A DNA stretch of 64,000 nt from Adineta ricciae (GCA_905250025.1 CAJNOJ010000023.1:558001-622000); one strand, 5' to 3'. Positions 34,957 through 49,109 are shown, counted from the stretch's first letter. Numbers and translations: made by a program. Notes: generated from the letters alone by a model not told the origin.

Positions 34957-37900
34957 TCAATGATATTCACTATTGAGTCGTTCGGCATTCATTTGTTGGC
35001 AGTCGAAATTAAACGTTGATAGATCATTCAATGGACGAATATGAACAAGGTCAATATGATCCGGATATGTTGGAGATGAGGCGACTGAATGATGATGATG
35101 ATCATAGTGATCGCCGTTCGACCGGATAGTAGCGTCAATAGCATTACTATTTCTTTTGTGACTAGAATAAACATTTCTAAAATGATCAATCAGAAGTTTC
35201 TGCTCTAAACGTACTTGTGATGTTGAGGAGAGCTGTCAACGTGTGGTGATCGGATAGTTGCTTCGAATTCATGCGTGCTATTAAAATTGGGTAATGCCGG
35301 CGGCGAAGATGACGCTAACTTTGTTGGGGTGATGATATTTTCCATGATTGTTGATGCAGACGATGATGGAGGTGGTGTGAGGGACCGTACAAAAAAATCT
35401 TTCGATGTTTCCAACAGATGGCTTGCTTTTGTCATTAATTCTTGTGCAAGACGAACTTGATCGTTGTGTATTGACAAAATATTTGTAACGCTGAGATCGT
35501 AGTTGACTGTTGGTTCGGGAGTTGGCTCTCTTTGGCGATACGTGGATAGTGGAATTATGGTTGATAATATTGTATCGGTACTTCGACTCGATGGTAATGC
35601 TGATGAAACTTCTGAGTTAGAGTAGTATCGAGCTTTCAACCGGTCAGTAATTACATCGAGTTCGCTAAGTTGTCGTCTACAAAGAAATCAATAGTGGGTT
35701 TTAGTTTACATCGAACTGGAAAAATTGATTGTAAATACCGAAGATTATTCATCAGGAACGATTCTTTACGGCTGTCATCTTCGATGGTGGATGTATTCAG
35801 ACTTATTTGACTACCAGTATTCTAAAAAGAATATTCCTGAAGAATCTCAAAAGTTTTCAACTACGAAATGAAATTTACAGATCTCGCTGAAAGATTAGAC
35901 AGAACTAATGTTGACACATTAGATGAATTTGAACGGTGCGAATCGAGTTTGGGTTGATAATGTTTAGAATTGTTTCTTAACCGTTTGAATTCAACCAGAT
36001 CTTCCAATGGTACAATACTAATTTTCAATTGTCCTTGTAGATTTCCAATGGCGTCACTAATATTATACCACCCAGATATTTGTTGCAGTCCCGATAACAA
36101 TGGGCTTAGATCGATTGCAACAAAGCCGAGAACTTTATCACCGGATTTTTCTAGTTAAAGGAAAAATAGACTAAGAGAGTATGTCTGTTGACTGTCCTAC
36201 CTGGAATTGATTCGATTTCAGCATTGAGTTTATGCCAAACTTTAAGAATGAAAACCTTTTTTTCATTGAATAAATGTTCGACAGATAGTTTTACAGATTG
36301 CTGGTAGTTCCATTGAGGCCTTACTGTTGACGTTAAGACTTGAGTACGATACAGATGATTAGAATCAGCTGCTGAATAAGTCACGTATGGGTTTGGTGGA
36401 AGATGAAGGTTTCTTCGTTTTGAAATATTCGAAATAAAATCATTTTCAGTTCTGAAATTAATCTTACTTTTCTTCGGAATAGATATTCGGTAAATGTGCA
36501 CCTTGTTCGATATTGATCTGAGCTGAAAAGATACTATTTGTCAATGATCGAAGTGCACGGTCATTATTCATCAAATTCAAATAACGGTTCTCTAAATAAG
36601 ATTCAAGTTCAGCTTCATTTGATGTATCGACATTGTCTGGATTCTAGACGAACAAGATATTCGAGTTGAATCAGATTCAATAGTCATCAGGTAAACCCTA
36701 CTCTTAGCTCGTTGAAATCTTTCGACGTATCTATGGAAATGTGTACTTGCACGCAAGCTCCGTGCAAATTTTTTGCGCCTTGTTTGAATATCGGTAAAAT
36801 AACGCTTATTCGTTGTGGCTTTCGTTTTCGTTGACACAGAGGATTTAAATCGACGAAAATCGAACCAACTAGTTTATCTGTTGAAGATCCTAGTGACTGT
36901 GTATAATCGTACGTGTCGTTTTCACTCATCCAAATTTGGATTTCTAGTTTCTCTTCACGTAAATACCAGTAAAACGGTGCACTTGATAAGAATAGATGTT
37001 CTTTGAGGAATTGTAATTCACAGATTAGATTGTTTCTATTTATAGTCGTTTGCTTGCGTTTGGTAATAACAGGCACTGTAATAGAGAGAAAATTAGGTTT
37101 AGAATAAAAAAACACGATTTATCTGCATTACTTTTATCATAGAAACGGTACTGAGCGAAGACACTGACGCGATTTTTATCTGGTTGGGTGAGAAGTTCAG
37201 TCGGAAATTGTATACGATCGATCGATATCTTGAGTAAGCAACCAAGATCTTTTTCATCTAAATTTGAAGGTAGGATGAAGAATTCTTTTGACAAGTGTAA
37301 ATACCATCCAAAAAGTTTTCTTGATCGATGTATTTATCGTCGAGCCAGCCAATTGTTTTAGCCGAGTCAATCATTCGACGACGATCATCTTGTTGTGCAA
37401 ATCGAACAAACAGCTCAATTCCGCCAACGGAATGCTCAGCCGGATCCGAAAATATTTCTGATTTTAAGGCACTCGCCAGTGAAAACCATCCTTTGATCCC
37501 TATTTGAAACAAATCAACAAGTCATTTGATTGTAGTATCATATGGATTATTACCCGTATGGCGAGCAACCAAGTCTTTTAATGAAATCTTGCTATGACAT
37601 AAAAGTATATCCGTCGCTTGCTTTTCATTGGCATTCATTCGATGGAAAACTTCAACTTTCAATTCGCCATGTTCCAGCATCTCTGCGAGTGATATGGACT
37701 GATTCCGATGATTACTCCAGATTAACGAAATCGGAAAATCAATCGAATGGTTATATTCCGGTACAAAACTACGAGCAATAGTTCTTGTAGAACGAGATTC
37801 CTGTAAAGGACAACATCACGAAAAAGAACATTACTATCGTAAAATAGTTACTATGTCAGATAGAAATGAGAATGATAGTTTGGCATATGTGTTGACACCC

Positions 37901-40900
37901 ACTTGTGATGCATAGTTTAAACGTGCATCATGCTGCGCTTGAACTAGAGTTGCGTGCTACGATATGTTTATATACAGAGAGAGAAAGTAAGGATTCATTA
38001 CTCAACGAATAGCTTACTTTCAAACCACAAGCACGAATAATACCGATCGATACGCATACTTGTGAAGTGCCATCTGTTAAACGATTCGGAATCGCTTGTG
38101 ATTCATTTCGCTAAAACGAAGAAAGATTAGCTATGAAATGACATGTGAATAGTACTACTTTGAGAATATTTCGTTTGTAAGTCACTGTTATCGATAAATC
38201 ACCGCCATATGTTGATGGCGGTACATAATGATGCCGTCCTTGGTGAAGATCTTCTTGAATGATTTCTAACGGTATGCGAAATGATTGCATGGACTTGTCG
38301 TCTGAATCCGCATTTAGCATTGTTGTCATACTGCACAGTTTAGCTGCTGATAATTTACCCTTCAAAATATACATGACGAATGTGTATGATTTTGGTTATG
38401 GATACAAAATAAGTCTTACTATTGCTAAAAGTTGATCGCGAATGTTGGGATGATAAAATCTAGACCAGACTTCAAATACAACACTAGCATCGATCGGTGT
38501 TGTGGATTGGCATGCTATAAGAGCAATTGTAGACGTGAACACTGTCTGATTGCAATGAATGTATTGCTTTACCCGTATAGAAATACTTATGTAGTGCATC
38601 GGCTGGTGAAAGAACATATTGAAATCTATTTGTATCATGAAATGTTGGATCAGATGTACACAGAGTTGTGGCAGTACGTATTGTACGAAGTTGAAAAGGT
38701 TTAATCAGGTTAGTATTGACAATCTGCTGCTCTGATTGTATGGGAAACGAGTATTGAATGAAGCAATCGCTTTCGCCCCACACCATTGATTCGAAAGCAC
38801 GTAAACCATTAATACTTTCGATCATAATTTCAAAATAATGTTCAATCAAAGACGATGCCGATGGATCACTATTCAATGCATTCTGATTTGTTGTTGAAGA
38901 ATATGATTCGGCATCTGCATGAGCAACCTGAACCGCTGATATCTGATCCGGTGTACCCATAGCTAGTAGAACTTGAATTTCGCCTGCCGATGCATTGTTA
39001 AATGGATCGATGATTGGTAACCATGAATCAACGCTGAGCACCGGATATTGAGCTCGTAATAAAACTCGACTAATTTGTTTATCTTTGAATGAAACATAGA
39101 ATTGTTCTAAAGGTACTTTAATGATGCCAATGATTTGATCGGATGGGCCAGTCATCTTTTTATCCCAGACTTCAACGATAACATAGTTCTGATGCATCTT
39201 TTCGATGGTTGATCTATTGAGTAGTAAGGGCACTTTCTAAAGACGAATACAAGGATACGTTTGTAACTGGTTTCATGGAATCTAACCTGTTGAAAATTGA
39301 ATTTGGGTGTTGTTGTTCCCCAACAAGCAGCCGATGTTATTCGTTCCTCATTCCAAAATGCTCGATAGACAAAATATGGATTTCGTGGTAAATTACCTAG
39401 AGGAGACGAAAACTTATTTCTACTTGAAGGATTCTTTGCATTTCTCTTTACTATTTGAGTTTTGAGGAATATTTCGTGCTTCCACAATGGACAGATAGAT
39501 TTGTACAACTAATCCGTCGGTGAAATCTGATGGTGATTCGCTCGGTATAAAACTTCTTGGCACTTGTACATGAGTATTAACTGATTTCGTAGATTTGGAG
39601 ACTCGATGTTTGTGTGGTTTGGACTGTTCAATGAATTGAACGCGATCTAGTTCAGTTTTGAAGTTTTTCTCATCGGAGTCCAGTTCGAGCATTAGATGTA
39701 TTTGGCCAATACAGGACTTCTTTGATACTTTTTGTGGCGGAACCTTTTGATGCTCGTTCATCTGTGTGCGATCAATCACATTTAAATCCTGTTCTAAATG
39801 CAGGCAATTTGCTTTGAATATACTTCGAAGTGGTAAAACAGCAAAACCAATCTGTTCGGAATGTGTTGTACCAGACATACGACTATAAATTTTGAAGATC
39901 AACAACGAACTCCACCAGTTCTTAAACGTGGTTTTATTAAAACAACACGGGTACGTTGATAGATGGGAAAATGTTATATCATTGTTTGATTCGAAACGTT
40001 TCGACGCTATTTTGACCACTTCGGTTGCTTCATTTACATGACCATGAGAATTTTTCATTGACACAGGAAATTGATATTCAATATAATACGTTCTACGCAA
40101 ATGAGGTTATATACAAATATAAAGACTTTATTTTCTTACAGAGCTCGCTTGCTTTTGTTTGTTCGGCCAAAGGAGGAATACGATTGACTATCTCGGTTGT
40201 TGAGCATATCAAGACGAAAATAGTCAATACGAATCCGTGCTGTGCGAACATAATTTAACAGTTGTATACGCTCAGAGCTGAGTCCATCTTCTTCTTGAGT
40301 TTCTAAAATCGAAAAAGAAAGAAGTTGTACAATGAAATTACAAGTACTTCGTACCATTTCCACTATCTTCGAAATCTGAATTATGTATATTGAAGGAAAA
40401 ACGCGATGCTGCATCACTATCGTGACTTCGTGTTAAACTTTGATTTCTTCCCGCTGATCGTGGTCGATCAGATGGACCACTCGCACGAGTTAGACTTGAA
40501 GTACGTGAACGACTAATAGATGGTTTCCTATGTACGCGTGTTCGTTGGCTGACGTGAGTTAGACTCGTACTCTGTGTTTTCGTGTTGTTCCTGTGATCAC
40601 CGTCTCCACCATAAAGAAGATCGTCTAATAGACTGTCTTCATTTTCTAAACCGTCGAGATCAGTCAAAATAGAACTATTAAAGTTCCCTGAAGATTTCAA
40701 CGATGCTTTTAGTGCAAGCATGCCGCACATGTTTTCATTATCTGCCAAAACATCAATATCATCAATAGGTATTTCCAGCGATTTATGTCCATAGACTTCC
40801 ACATTATTTTTCGCGTTGTGTAAACTTTTTTTGTTCGATGAGTTGGATTTTTTTACGTTCGGACTCTTTAATTTTGATGATTTCATCATATCCTCTCGAA

Positions 40901-42127
40901 GGCGATTCGCTCGATCGATCAATTCTTCGACGACTTTGCCAGTTGGCAGTTCTTTATATGCTTGCACACCTGAACAGAGAATTCGATAAACATGAACGAT
41001 ACTAAATCTAAACAAGAATTTCTTTACCTGGCTGTGGATTTTTTGAACTAAATGCATGTGTTTGAGGTGCTGTTGTTTTCTGACTATGTCCTTGTAGCAA
41101 ATTCGTATCACTTGAGCTAACTGAACTCGAATTATCCGTTTTTTGAATGTGTCCGGTTGTAAAGGTTCGTAAACCATTTTCAAACTGAACAGATTAAAAG
41201 GAAATTGCTTTTCTTTCTTGAAGATATCTTTGATAGAATGACAATACCTGACGAAGATCATTAGCTGCAATCGAATTGCGTCGTGATGGTGGACTGCTAA
41301 CTTCAGATGTAAAGCTCATTGCCATAGGATGTTCACTGCTATCATGAGCTAGCAAAAGGGAAGTAACAACGTTTTCAGCACTGATCACTTCAAATTTTTG
41401 ACTTACGTCCAGGTAGAAATAGGCGTAGAGAGATAAACAATTCTCCTAATTTATCATTTTTATTTGAGAAGATTGGCATATAACCTTTGATTGAGTTTTT
41501 TATTGACAACGAAGACAAATTTGCTACCTTCACTGTACCGATCGCACGGTTTGTTTCGCCATCGTACACTTTAAGTAATAACTCAGTAGCATCTAAATAT
41601 GCATTATGTAGTTATATACTCAATTGACTTACACGGCGATATAATACAAACCAGTCAAATATCTAGAAAATTGCTGAAGATCGCTTCGAATATAATATTT
41701 TACCGTTGTATTTAGCTGTTGTCGATGATCAAGTTTTGTACCTGATACTTCGGGCCTATTTAGAATAAAAGATGGATTTGACCAATTAAATTTTCAATCT
41801 TTTTTTTCTTACTTGAATACTGCAGATGCAGCATTTTCGCCCCACCAAGCCATTTTAACAGTAACAGATCGATAGAGTGATTGATATTTCGCACTCCAGC
41901 GCAGTTTTGGAACGTGACAAATAAGAATAGCTTGTACAGAACCATCGACATGAGGTGGCAAACTTGTTTGAATGCGTAGATCTTGTACACTTTTTTCTTG
42001 TGATTGCAGTTGCGTTCGTACTTCTTTGTCTAAAACGATGTGTGTGAAAGATCCTATTAATACGTAATCAATCGAAGCACATACCATTCGACGTAGACGA
42101 ACGTTTGACAATTGCAACGCTAGACAT
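34957..42127 (-). CDS. C2CD3: C2 domain-containing protein 3 (centriole distal appendage factor)
   Basis: Large minus-strand gene of many short exons, starting at ATG 42127 (first exon joins as SSTSN|DKEVRTQ) and ending with TGA at 34957-34959. The N-terminal C2 has SVQAILICHVPKLRW then MAWWGENAASAVF (human VRWWGETSDGTLF). The next C2 has RRTYYIEYQFPVS then NWWSSLLIFKIYSR (human RTFFVEYHFPVG, HWWNSNLTFQIYVK). Several further C2 modules follow. The last is SVEHLFNEKKVFILKVWHKL ending in LSGLQQISGWYNISDAIG; then a disordered Ser/Thr/Pro tail with a short EFEATIRSP element (35235-35290). C2CD3 is needed for centriole elongation and distal appendages, hence cilium formation. Roughly human-sized, no breaks noticed, though I did not join every exon. 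Confidence 0.93.
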
Positions 42128-43069
42128 TTTTTAAAATAATTAATGGAATCTAATGATTATCTTCATTCGATATCGGAACAGGAACTCTTTTCAATCTACG
42201 ATTAAGAACGTGCAATATATATTCATTATGATTGCGGTTAGAATTAAAAGGATATACAACCATTACATTTGTCGAATGTCTGGTTACTTAGCATTAGTAT
42301 CCCTTTATATGACCAGAGAAATTCTCTTTGTAAAGGAGTGACCTCTACAACTTGCAAAGATCGCTTCAAAATAATGCACAATACAATCATATGATATTTT
42401 AGGTATGAGAAGGGCATTCTCATAGCTCTTTTTTTGGAAACATGCGCGCTTGAGTTTACTGTGGAATATCAATCATCGGTAGTTATCATTACTTCTTCCA
42501 GCAATCTTATTCCCTGCATGATTTCAACTTTTGAATACTATTGTGGATGTAAGAAAATGTATACTGATATCTATTGTTTCACTTCCTCCGTCTAATGACA
42601 TCTATAATTACATATTTCGAAGAGGTATATTTTTGTCATACTTATTCATGTAGCATTTCAGCAGAGAAAAGAATATTCTCGCTGTGAATTATAAAAAAAT
42701 ACTTTCATTTGATTGGTTTCCTTGAAATAGCAGACAATGGCCACTTTTCCCATTCTCTCTCTCTCTCTTCTCTTCTCTTTTCGTCGTTTGTTTCGCAAGT
42801 CGACAATGAACGAACGAAACAACTTACTGGCTGTTTATGAGTCATCCTCTACTCGTTTCCACTGTGCAGCAGCTATGTCTCACTTTGTGTTTCTCCCTTT
42901 CAGATATCATATTGTATTAAACTGTTGGAATTGTTGTTGTCCATTACTTTGTAAGTATTACGAAATATTCTTATGCATTTTCCCGTTTCGTTTCGTTTTG
43001 TTCTTATTTATTTATTTATTTCATTTTATTTCTATGTTTGCTCAGTTTGCTTTAAATCATTTCTCAATC
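42128..43069. other. Divergent intergenic region, C2CD3 / NUP153
   Basis: About 0.94 kb with a CT-rich tract at 42760-42785 and TTTA repeats near 43008-43020. The open frame starting at 42737 is low complexity and not supported as a gene. TTTGCTCAG at about 43044 is a possible leader acceptor 25 bases before the NUP153 start. Confidence 0.45.
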
Positions 43070-46000
43070 ATGTCAACATCTGCTAGTCGCTACAACAATT
43101 CGACTTCTGCTCCTTTGTCCGAATCAGATAATGATGATGACAATGAACAGAGTTCATCTTTTAATCAACAGAATGAGGTCGGATTGGGCAGAACGTGTTT
43201 CTTTCCCATTTATCTACATTTGATTTCTATTAATAGAGCATGATGCACAAAGTCAAAGATGTCGTTTCGAAACTTCTTCATCCTTCTTTCTTGTTTTCTG
43301 CCAGCGGTGATACGACTCGTCCAGTATGTTAAGAGTGTATAACTGAAATCATTAGTACTATTCTATCGTAATCACTCTTTTTAGAAACGAAAACGATCCA
43401 TATCTGTTGAAGAAAATGTTGATGAAAAACAGCCCGAAACAACGACGACGAACTCTACAATTACCACCAATGGTCATTCTACGGTGTCGAAAACAAAATG
43501 TAAGATTTTATTTAGTTCATTGATTCATAATGAAAGTGATGACCTTACACACATTGATGACATTAAGCACAGACACGAGCTGAAGGTCTTCTACGATCTA
43601 TTTGCATTCAAAAATGATACTCATTTGTTATATGATGATAATTGATTTTCTTATCGTTGTAGATCATCGTCGACCGATAACTCATGAAGAACCGCAGTTG
43701 ACCGATGATGAAGAGAATAGCAACAATGTGAATGGTCGAGATGCGTCACCTGCTGAACAAGATGTGCCAGAAATTGAACAGCAGAAGAAGAGACGTCGTA
43801 CAGCCAATTATCAACATATTATTTCGACGACAACTATCAATGGTAATCATAATGATGATGAGCGACTCTCTTCATCTTCAGGTATAATAAACTACTTTGA
43901 TGTGCAAGAAAATGTCATTTCTATATTTCTATATTGGAGCTACAGCGAACAGTGTTGGTTCATCGTTAAATCGTCAAATAATAGATAATGGAGCGCCTAC
44001 ATCGAATACGACACCTGTTCTTCTTCAAACACCCAATGAACAAAATCATAATGAAGGAAACAATCGATCGACATTGTCTAAACAACGTTTCAATATCCCA
44101 TCAATGAATCGAGGAATAACACCTGCATATGATCTATCTCAATCACCTTTATTTTCTGTTGGCGTTCGAGTAAGATATTTCCTATCTTTGTACAGCTGTA
44201 GATTATTGAAGAGACATGTTTTCGTCTGATTTAGAAAACTACTGAGACAAACGGCATGTCACCAAGTCGAACTTCTACAAATTTCAAATCAAATGTTTGT
44301 AGAATGTCACTTTGATGTATCATATAATCACTAGGTTTATTTTAGACGAACGATTTTTCCGCTAATTATTTATTAGCAACAGGCTTAGCTAATCGATCAC
44401 AAACAATACAAAATACGTCGCATTCGCCTTCTACTTCTACTTTAACTAGTCGCTTAGTAAGTAAAACAGAGCTAAAGACGTTTATTTCCAAAATCATCCT
44501 TTATTTAGTTATCGAACGAGCGGCAAATGTTCGGCGTTAACTATTCATCAATCAATTCACGCCGTTTGCCTTATATTGAAAGACTTCGACGACGAACTTT
44601 ACAAGATTGTATACGCCTGAATCGAACGCTTGATAGTGAACCGTAACTATCTTTCATTTCGTTTTCCATAAATAGTTCCTAATGTGTCACTTTTTAGTTT
44701 ATCTATATCTACAATAGAAGAACATACCTCGTCAGCAGCTGCGTCTCCATTACGAAAATCAATTAAAGTACCAGAGAAAGAATGTGGCATCCAATGTAAC
44801 GTACGTTTGCCAAATTGAAAAATATCTGTTCAATGGACTTTTCATCATGTCGTTTCCTACAGATTTCGACTGTCGATGGTCCATCAGAACCAAGCAGAAA
44901 AATTCAACGTACTTTTCCACCGCCAGATATCCGAAATGAAGCACTATCAGTACCAACAACTACCGAAAAGACACAATCGAGTATTCAAACAGACTCACCA
45001 CTTCAAACGAATAGTTCAATTACAATTGGTCCATCAAAATTTACCATTGATATTAATAAACCAAAGGTAAAAAAATCGTGGACCGACTAGAAATCGAATA
45101 TGCCTGAACGTTGATGTTACTTTCGTAGGTTCTTGGAAATATCACGCCATTTTCATGGCCAAAATTCGCTCGGGCACAATTAGCATTTGAGAAAAACTTT
45201 CCAGAAAAATGCCGTAATGATCCTAGTATGTATCTCTTTTTCTGTAGCTAGCTAATCTTTTTCTACTTTCATGTCTTTGTTCAGTACCAACACCAGCACC
45301 GAAAGCACCTGCTCCACCTACCATTGAGAAAACTACGAATTCTACGCTTTCAGTTGTTTCACAAACAAATACTACCAATAATACTACGCCGAAAACGCCA
45401 ATATTTGGTGTTTCTCCACCACGTGCGACTAAACCAATTGCAGGACCAATCTGGAAATGCCCCTCATGCTCAATGGAACATCCAGCTCAAACTGCCTCGT
45501 GCTCTCTTTGTCATACAATTAACCCAGATTATAAACGGCAAAGTGGTTCGTTTCTTTCATAGTTAAATACAAAACATTTAGCTTTCTTGTTGTTTTTACA
45601 GTAATGGAATCCACAACATCATCATCGGTACCAACAACAGCATCAGTGCGTAAGACACCAGATGTTGTAATCATTGAAGAATCCAGTACAACGACATCCG
45701 TGACCACTGCACCACCTACAACTACTACGAAAGAAAATATCTCATTCGTTCCACCACCTGCCACAACAACTACAACTGCTCCTTCCATGATAAGCACTGC
45801 TGGTCCATTGTTTGGTGCTACGACAGCAACTGGTTCTCTAGCTTCTACTGGTACTCTTCCAATATTTGGAACAATACCGGCAGTAGTCAAAGAAAGCACT
45901 ACAATTAGTACATCAGCAAGCACCAGTGTTTCGTTACCTTCCATAATAACGACACCAGCTACTCCGTCATTCGGCATAACAACAACTTCAACAGCATCTG

Positions 46001-47270
46001 CCACGGCTTCTACCAGTAGTCCTTTTCAAACCGGTACTAGTAGTACTCCAGCATTTTCATCGTTTGGCACAGGAGCACTATCGAGTAGCACTGCTGCGAC
46101 AACTAGTACTGCGCTTACGCCGTCAATTACGGTAACTCCGACAACATCATCATCCGTGTCACCAGTCAAAGTAACAACACCCATCACATTTGGCTCGTTC
46201 GGTAGTACACCAGTAACAACAACAGCTGCAATTCCTTCAACAGTCCCATCGGATAAAGCACCTCTGTTTTCATTTGGTGCCAGTTCGTCATTTTCACCAG
46301 CAGCTGCAGCACCAGTACCAGCAACAACAACAACAGCAGCGGCGGTTGCGCCAGTTTCCTCGGTTGCTCCAAGTCTATTTGCTTTTTCATCAAATATAAC
46401 TGCACCAGTTACCACAAGTGCTTCGGTAACATTACCAATTTCTTTGGCACCAAGCGGATTTTCGTTTCCCAATGCGTTCCCATCAGCATCAGCCTCTCCT
46501 AGCACGGCAACCACAACAACAACAACTCCCAATACTGCAATAACATCAACGCCATCTCTGTTCGGTACTGGTTCATCATCCTCATCATCGTCAGGTTTCA
46601 GTTTTCCATCTGCCGCTGCAGCAACGACATCAACGACTTCATCAGCATCTCCCTTCGCATTTGGTGCCTCCAGCGCATTAAAACCATTCGCTCCTTCGGT
46701 TACTTCAACAAGTGGTGCATCACCAGTACCTGCTTTCGGGGCAACTGCTTCGTTCGGTGCATCTCCAACAGTAACAACCGACAAACCTTTGACTTCAGGT
46801 CCATCGTTTTCCAGCTTTGGTGCTTCACCAAATACATCATCATTGTTTGCTTTTGGAGCTGCACCCAGTGCAACAAGTAATCCTGTACAAACATCAGTCG
46901 CTCCATCCCCATCATCTAGTGGATTCTCATTTGGCGCACCTGCAACAACACCAACAATGCCTGCTTTTGCTGCTAGCCCATCAACAAATACATTCGGTTC
47001 AGTACCTTCATTCAGTTTTGGTGGAACTCCAGCTGCTCCTACAAGTAACACGCCATTCCAATTCTCTGCGTTTCCTGCATCAGCGGCGTCTAGCTCATTT
47101 TCTTCTGGTTTTTCAGCAACTACACCAACTGCAGTATCTGAAAATAAGTAAGAAACAAGTTCTCAAGCACAAACATAAATCGTACTTCTCTTTGTTTTAG
47201 TCCTTTCAGTGTCAGTGATGATTCGACGAATAAACGTCAAATGATTAAAGCTAGACGCAGAAATAAATGA
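43070..47270 (+). CDS. NUP153: Nucleoporin NUP153-like, FG repeats and one RanBP2 zinc finger
   Basis: About fifteen exons; starts at ATG 43070, ends TGA 47268-47270. The N-terminal part is Ser/Asn-rich, with VKDVVSKLL near residue 45 and basic QKKRRRTA. A middle part has RRLPYIERLRRRTLQD, then PFSWPKFARAQL. One RanBP2-type zinc finger is clear: WKCPSCSMEHPAQTASCSLC (about 45450-45510, C-x2-C-x10-C-x2-C). A single exon (about 45604-47148) encodes a 510-residue Thr/Ser/Ala/Pro-rich domain with some 15-18 FG, FxFG or xxFG motifs (FSFGASS, FAFGASS, FSFGAPA). The C-terminus is basic (KRQMIKARRRNK), like NUP153. It acts in the nuclear basket of the pore; FG repeats bind transport receptors and the zinc finger binds Ran. 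Vertebrate NUP153 has four zinc fingers. Confidence 0.85.
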
Positions 47271-47340
47271 TAGCAATCTTGTTCGTTTGTAGTCAAACAT
47301 ACTAGAACAATATTATTCATAGTCGTGCTTTTTTCTGTCT

Positions 47341-47394
47341 TTCTGTGTGTGTATGTGTGTGTGTGTGTGAAATGCCTGTGTATGTGTGTGTTTT
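47341..47394. repeat. (TG)n microsatellite in the NUP153 3' flank
   Basis: Interrupted GTGTGTATGTGTGTGTGTGTGTG tract. Confidence 0.75.
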
Positions 47395-47587
47395 TTTGTT
47401 GTTCTTTGTTTCTCTCGCTTCTGCGTGATAAGATGAGAAAAGAAATGTAGTAGTTTGTTCGAGAGCGACGAAGAGAACAGAAAAAAAACGATAGGATTTA
47501 AAAGAGAAATAATATATGAAAAAAAAACAAGAATCATGTGTGAATGTATTGCGCAAGCAAAAATGAAAAAATATATAACTATTACAC

Positions 47588-47600
47588 AATTATCTTGTAG
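47588..47600 (+). promoter_or_regulatory. Candidate spliced-leader acceptor of BUD31
   Basis: AATTATCTTGTAG ends 26 bases before ATG 47627. Confidence 0.45.
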
Positions 47601-47626
47601 ATTTCCTTTCATTTCATTATTTCAAC

Positions 47627-48165
47627 ATGGTCAAAGTACGCAAAGGTTCAAAGCCGCCACCCGATGGATGGTAAGTTTTCGCGTATTCCAATCAAGATGA
47701 ACATGTTTCTTCTACTAGGGATTTAATTGAACCAACGTTGGACGAACTCGAAGGAAAAATGCGTGAAGCGGAGTTAGCACCACATGAAGGTAAACGAAAA
47801 GTCGAAACCCTATGGCCAATATTTAAGATTCATCATCAGAAATCTCGCTATCTCTACGATCTCTATTACAAACGTAAGACTATTAGTAAAGAATTGTATG
47901 ATTACTGTATGAAACAGTCGATCGGAGACAAGAACTTGATTGGTAAGTGAAAGATGTTTATGCTTCTCAACTTTGATCGTTTCATTCTGATTTTTCAGCT
48001 CAATGGAAAAAGCAAGGCTACGAAAATCTATGTTGTCTTCGTTGCATTCAACCTCGTGATACCAATTTCAATAAGAAATGTATCTGTCGTGTACCCAAAG
48101 AAAAACTCGAAGAAGGAAAAGTAGTTGAATGTGTTCATTGCGGCTGCCGTGGATGTTCCGGTTAA
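47627..48165 (+). CDS. BUD31: Splicing factor BUD31 (G10)
   Basis: Three exons (47627-47670, 47719-47942, 47999-48165) sum to exactly 144 aa, the usual length of BUD31. It begins [20 protein letters not shown], has [20 protein letters not shown], and ends in the Cys-rich zinc cluster [20 protein letters not shown]...[13 protein letters not shown], all near-identical to eukaryotic BUD31. It is a core component of the activated spliceosome. Strongly conserved with no anomaly. Confidence 0.98.
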
Positions 48166-48304
48166 ATACATATACTTACTATTGTTTTTGTGACAATTTC
48201 TTAAAGAACGACGATTGACAAGTTGTGTCATCTATTTCATTGTTCCTCTCTTTTGTTTTCTCTTTATTGTACAAACAAAGCAAAGAAATAACACACAAAA
48301 TGCC

Positions 48305-48310
48305 AATAAA
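48305..48310 (+). terminator. Poly(A) signal of BUD31
   Basis: AATAAA 140 bases after the stop codon. Confidence 0.5.
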
Positions 48311-49097
48311 AAGTTTCTTTTTTCAGATCAGAATGTTTACATGCATGTCTATGCTTAACAATCATTGAAAGATACTTGAGGTGCTCGTTAGTCGTATCAT
48401 TCGCTTTTAAACATGTTGAAGATTACGAACTTATCGTATTACGATTCATTTCAAGAACAACATTTCTCATTTCATCGACGAAAAAGCAATACTGTAGAAT
48501 TGGATTACTTGATTTTCTTCCTTGGTGCCACAATGCTTTAGCTACGCCTTGAAAACACGCGAGTTATTGCCTGATTAGTAATTAAACTCTATCCCTAAAC
48601 ATCACGTCAGGCGTGCTACCAAAAGTAAATAATAGAAGTGAATAATTATCTTCAGAACTATAACTATACATTATTCTGTATGTGTATAATCGAGTGTTTC
48701 AAAGTTTACATCATTTTATAATGAAAAAATTAGATTTTTTTGTCTGTATTTGCCTATGCAGTAAAGTAATTATTGTCTTCTATTTCCGATGATTGATGAA
48801 CAGAGGCTGACTTTTAGATTTTGAACAAATGGAAAAACATAATAACTCACAGAAACAGCTGCGTGCGGTAAATCATCGTTTTTCTTCTATTCTTGCATGA
48901 CTGACACTTCTCTATTTTTCTCTTATTCTTTTACTCTCGCTCATACGAACATCCCGTCGAACCCTTTTTCTTCAGCATGAATATTTATGTGTGGGCTTCA
49001 CATCATCTTTCCGTCCGTTTCTTTTTTCTTTTCACTTTTTTCTTCTACTCGTCACAACATAGTTGGATTTATAGTCTTCGTATTAACGCATCGAGTT

Positions 49098-49109
49098 TTA
49101 TCTTTCTAG
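49098..49109 (+). promoter_or_regulatory. Candidate spliced-leader acceptor of GUK1
   Basis: TTATCTTTCTAG ends 29 bases before ATG 49139. Confidence 0.4.

Noticed and set aside
42737-43243. 168-codon frame starting before NUP153
   Set aside because: The first two thirds are CT/T-rich low complexity; the true NUP153 start in the same frame is ATG 43070, just downstream of a TTTGCTCAG acceptor.
46026-47051. 341-codon open frame on the minus strand
   Set aside because: It is the exact antisense of the NUP153 FG-repeat exon; Val/Ala/Gly-rich composition simply mirrors Thr/Ser/Ala codons. The same holds for 45519-46004 minus.
47341-47394. TG-rich repeat considered as telomere-like sequence
   Set aside because: A simple dinucleotide microsatellite inside a gene-dense region, not a telomeric unit.
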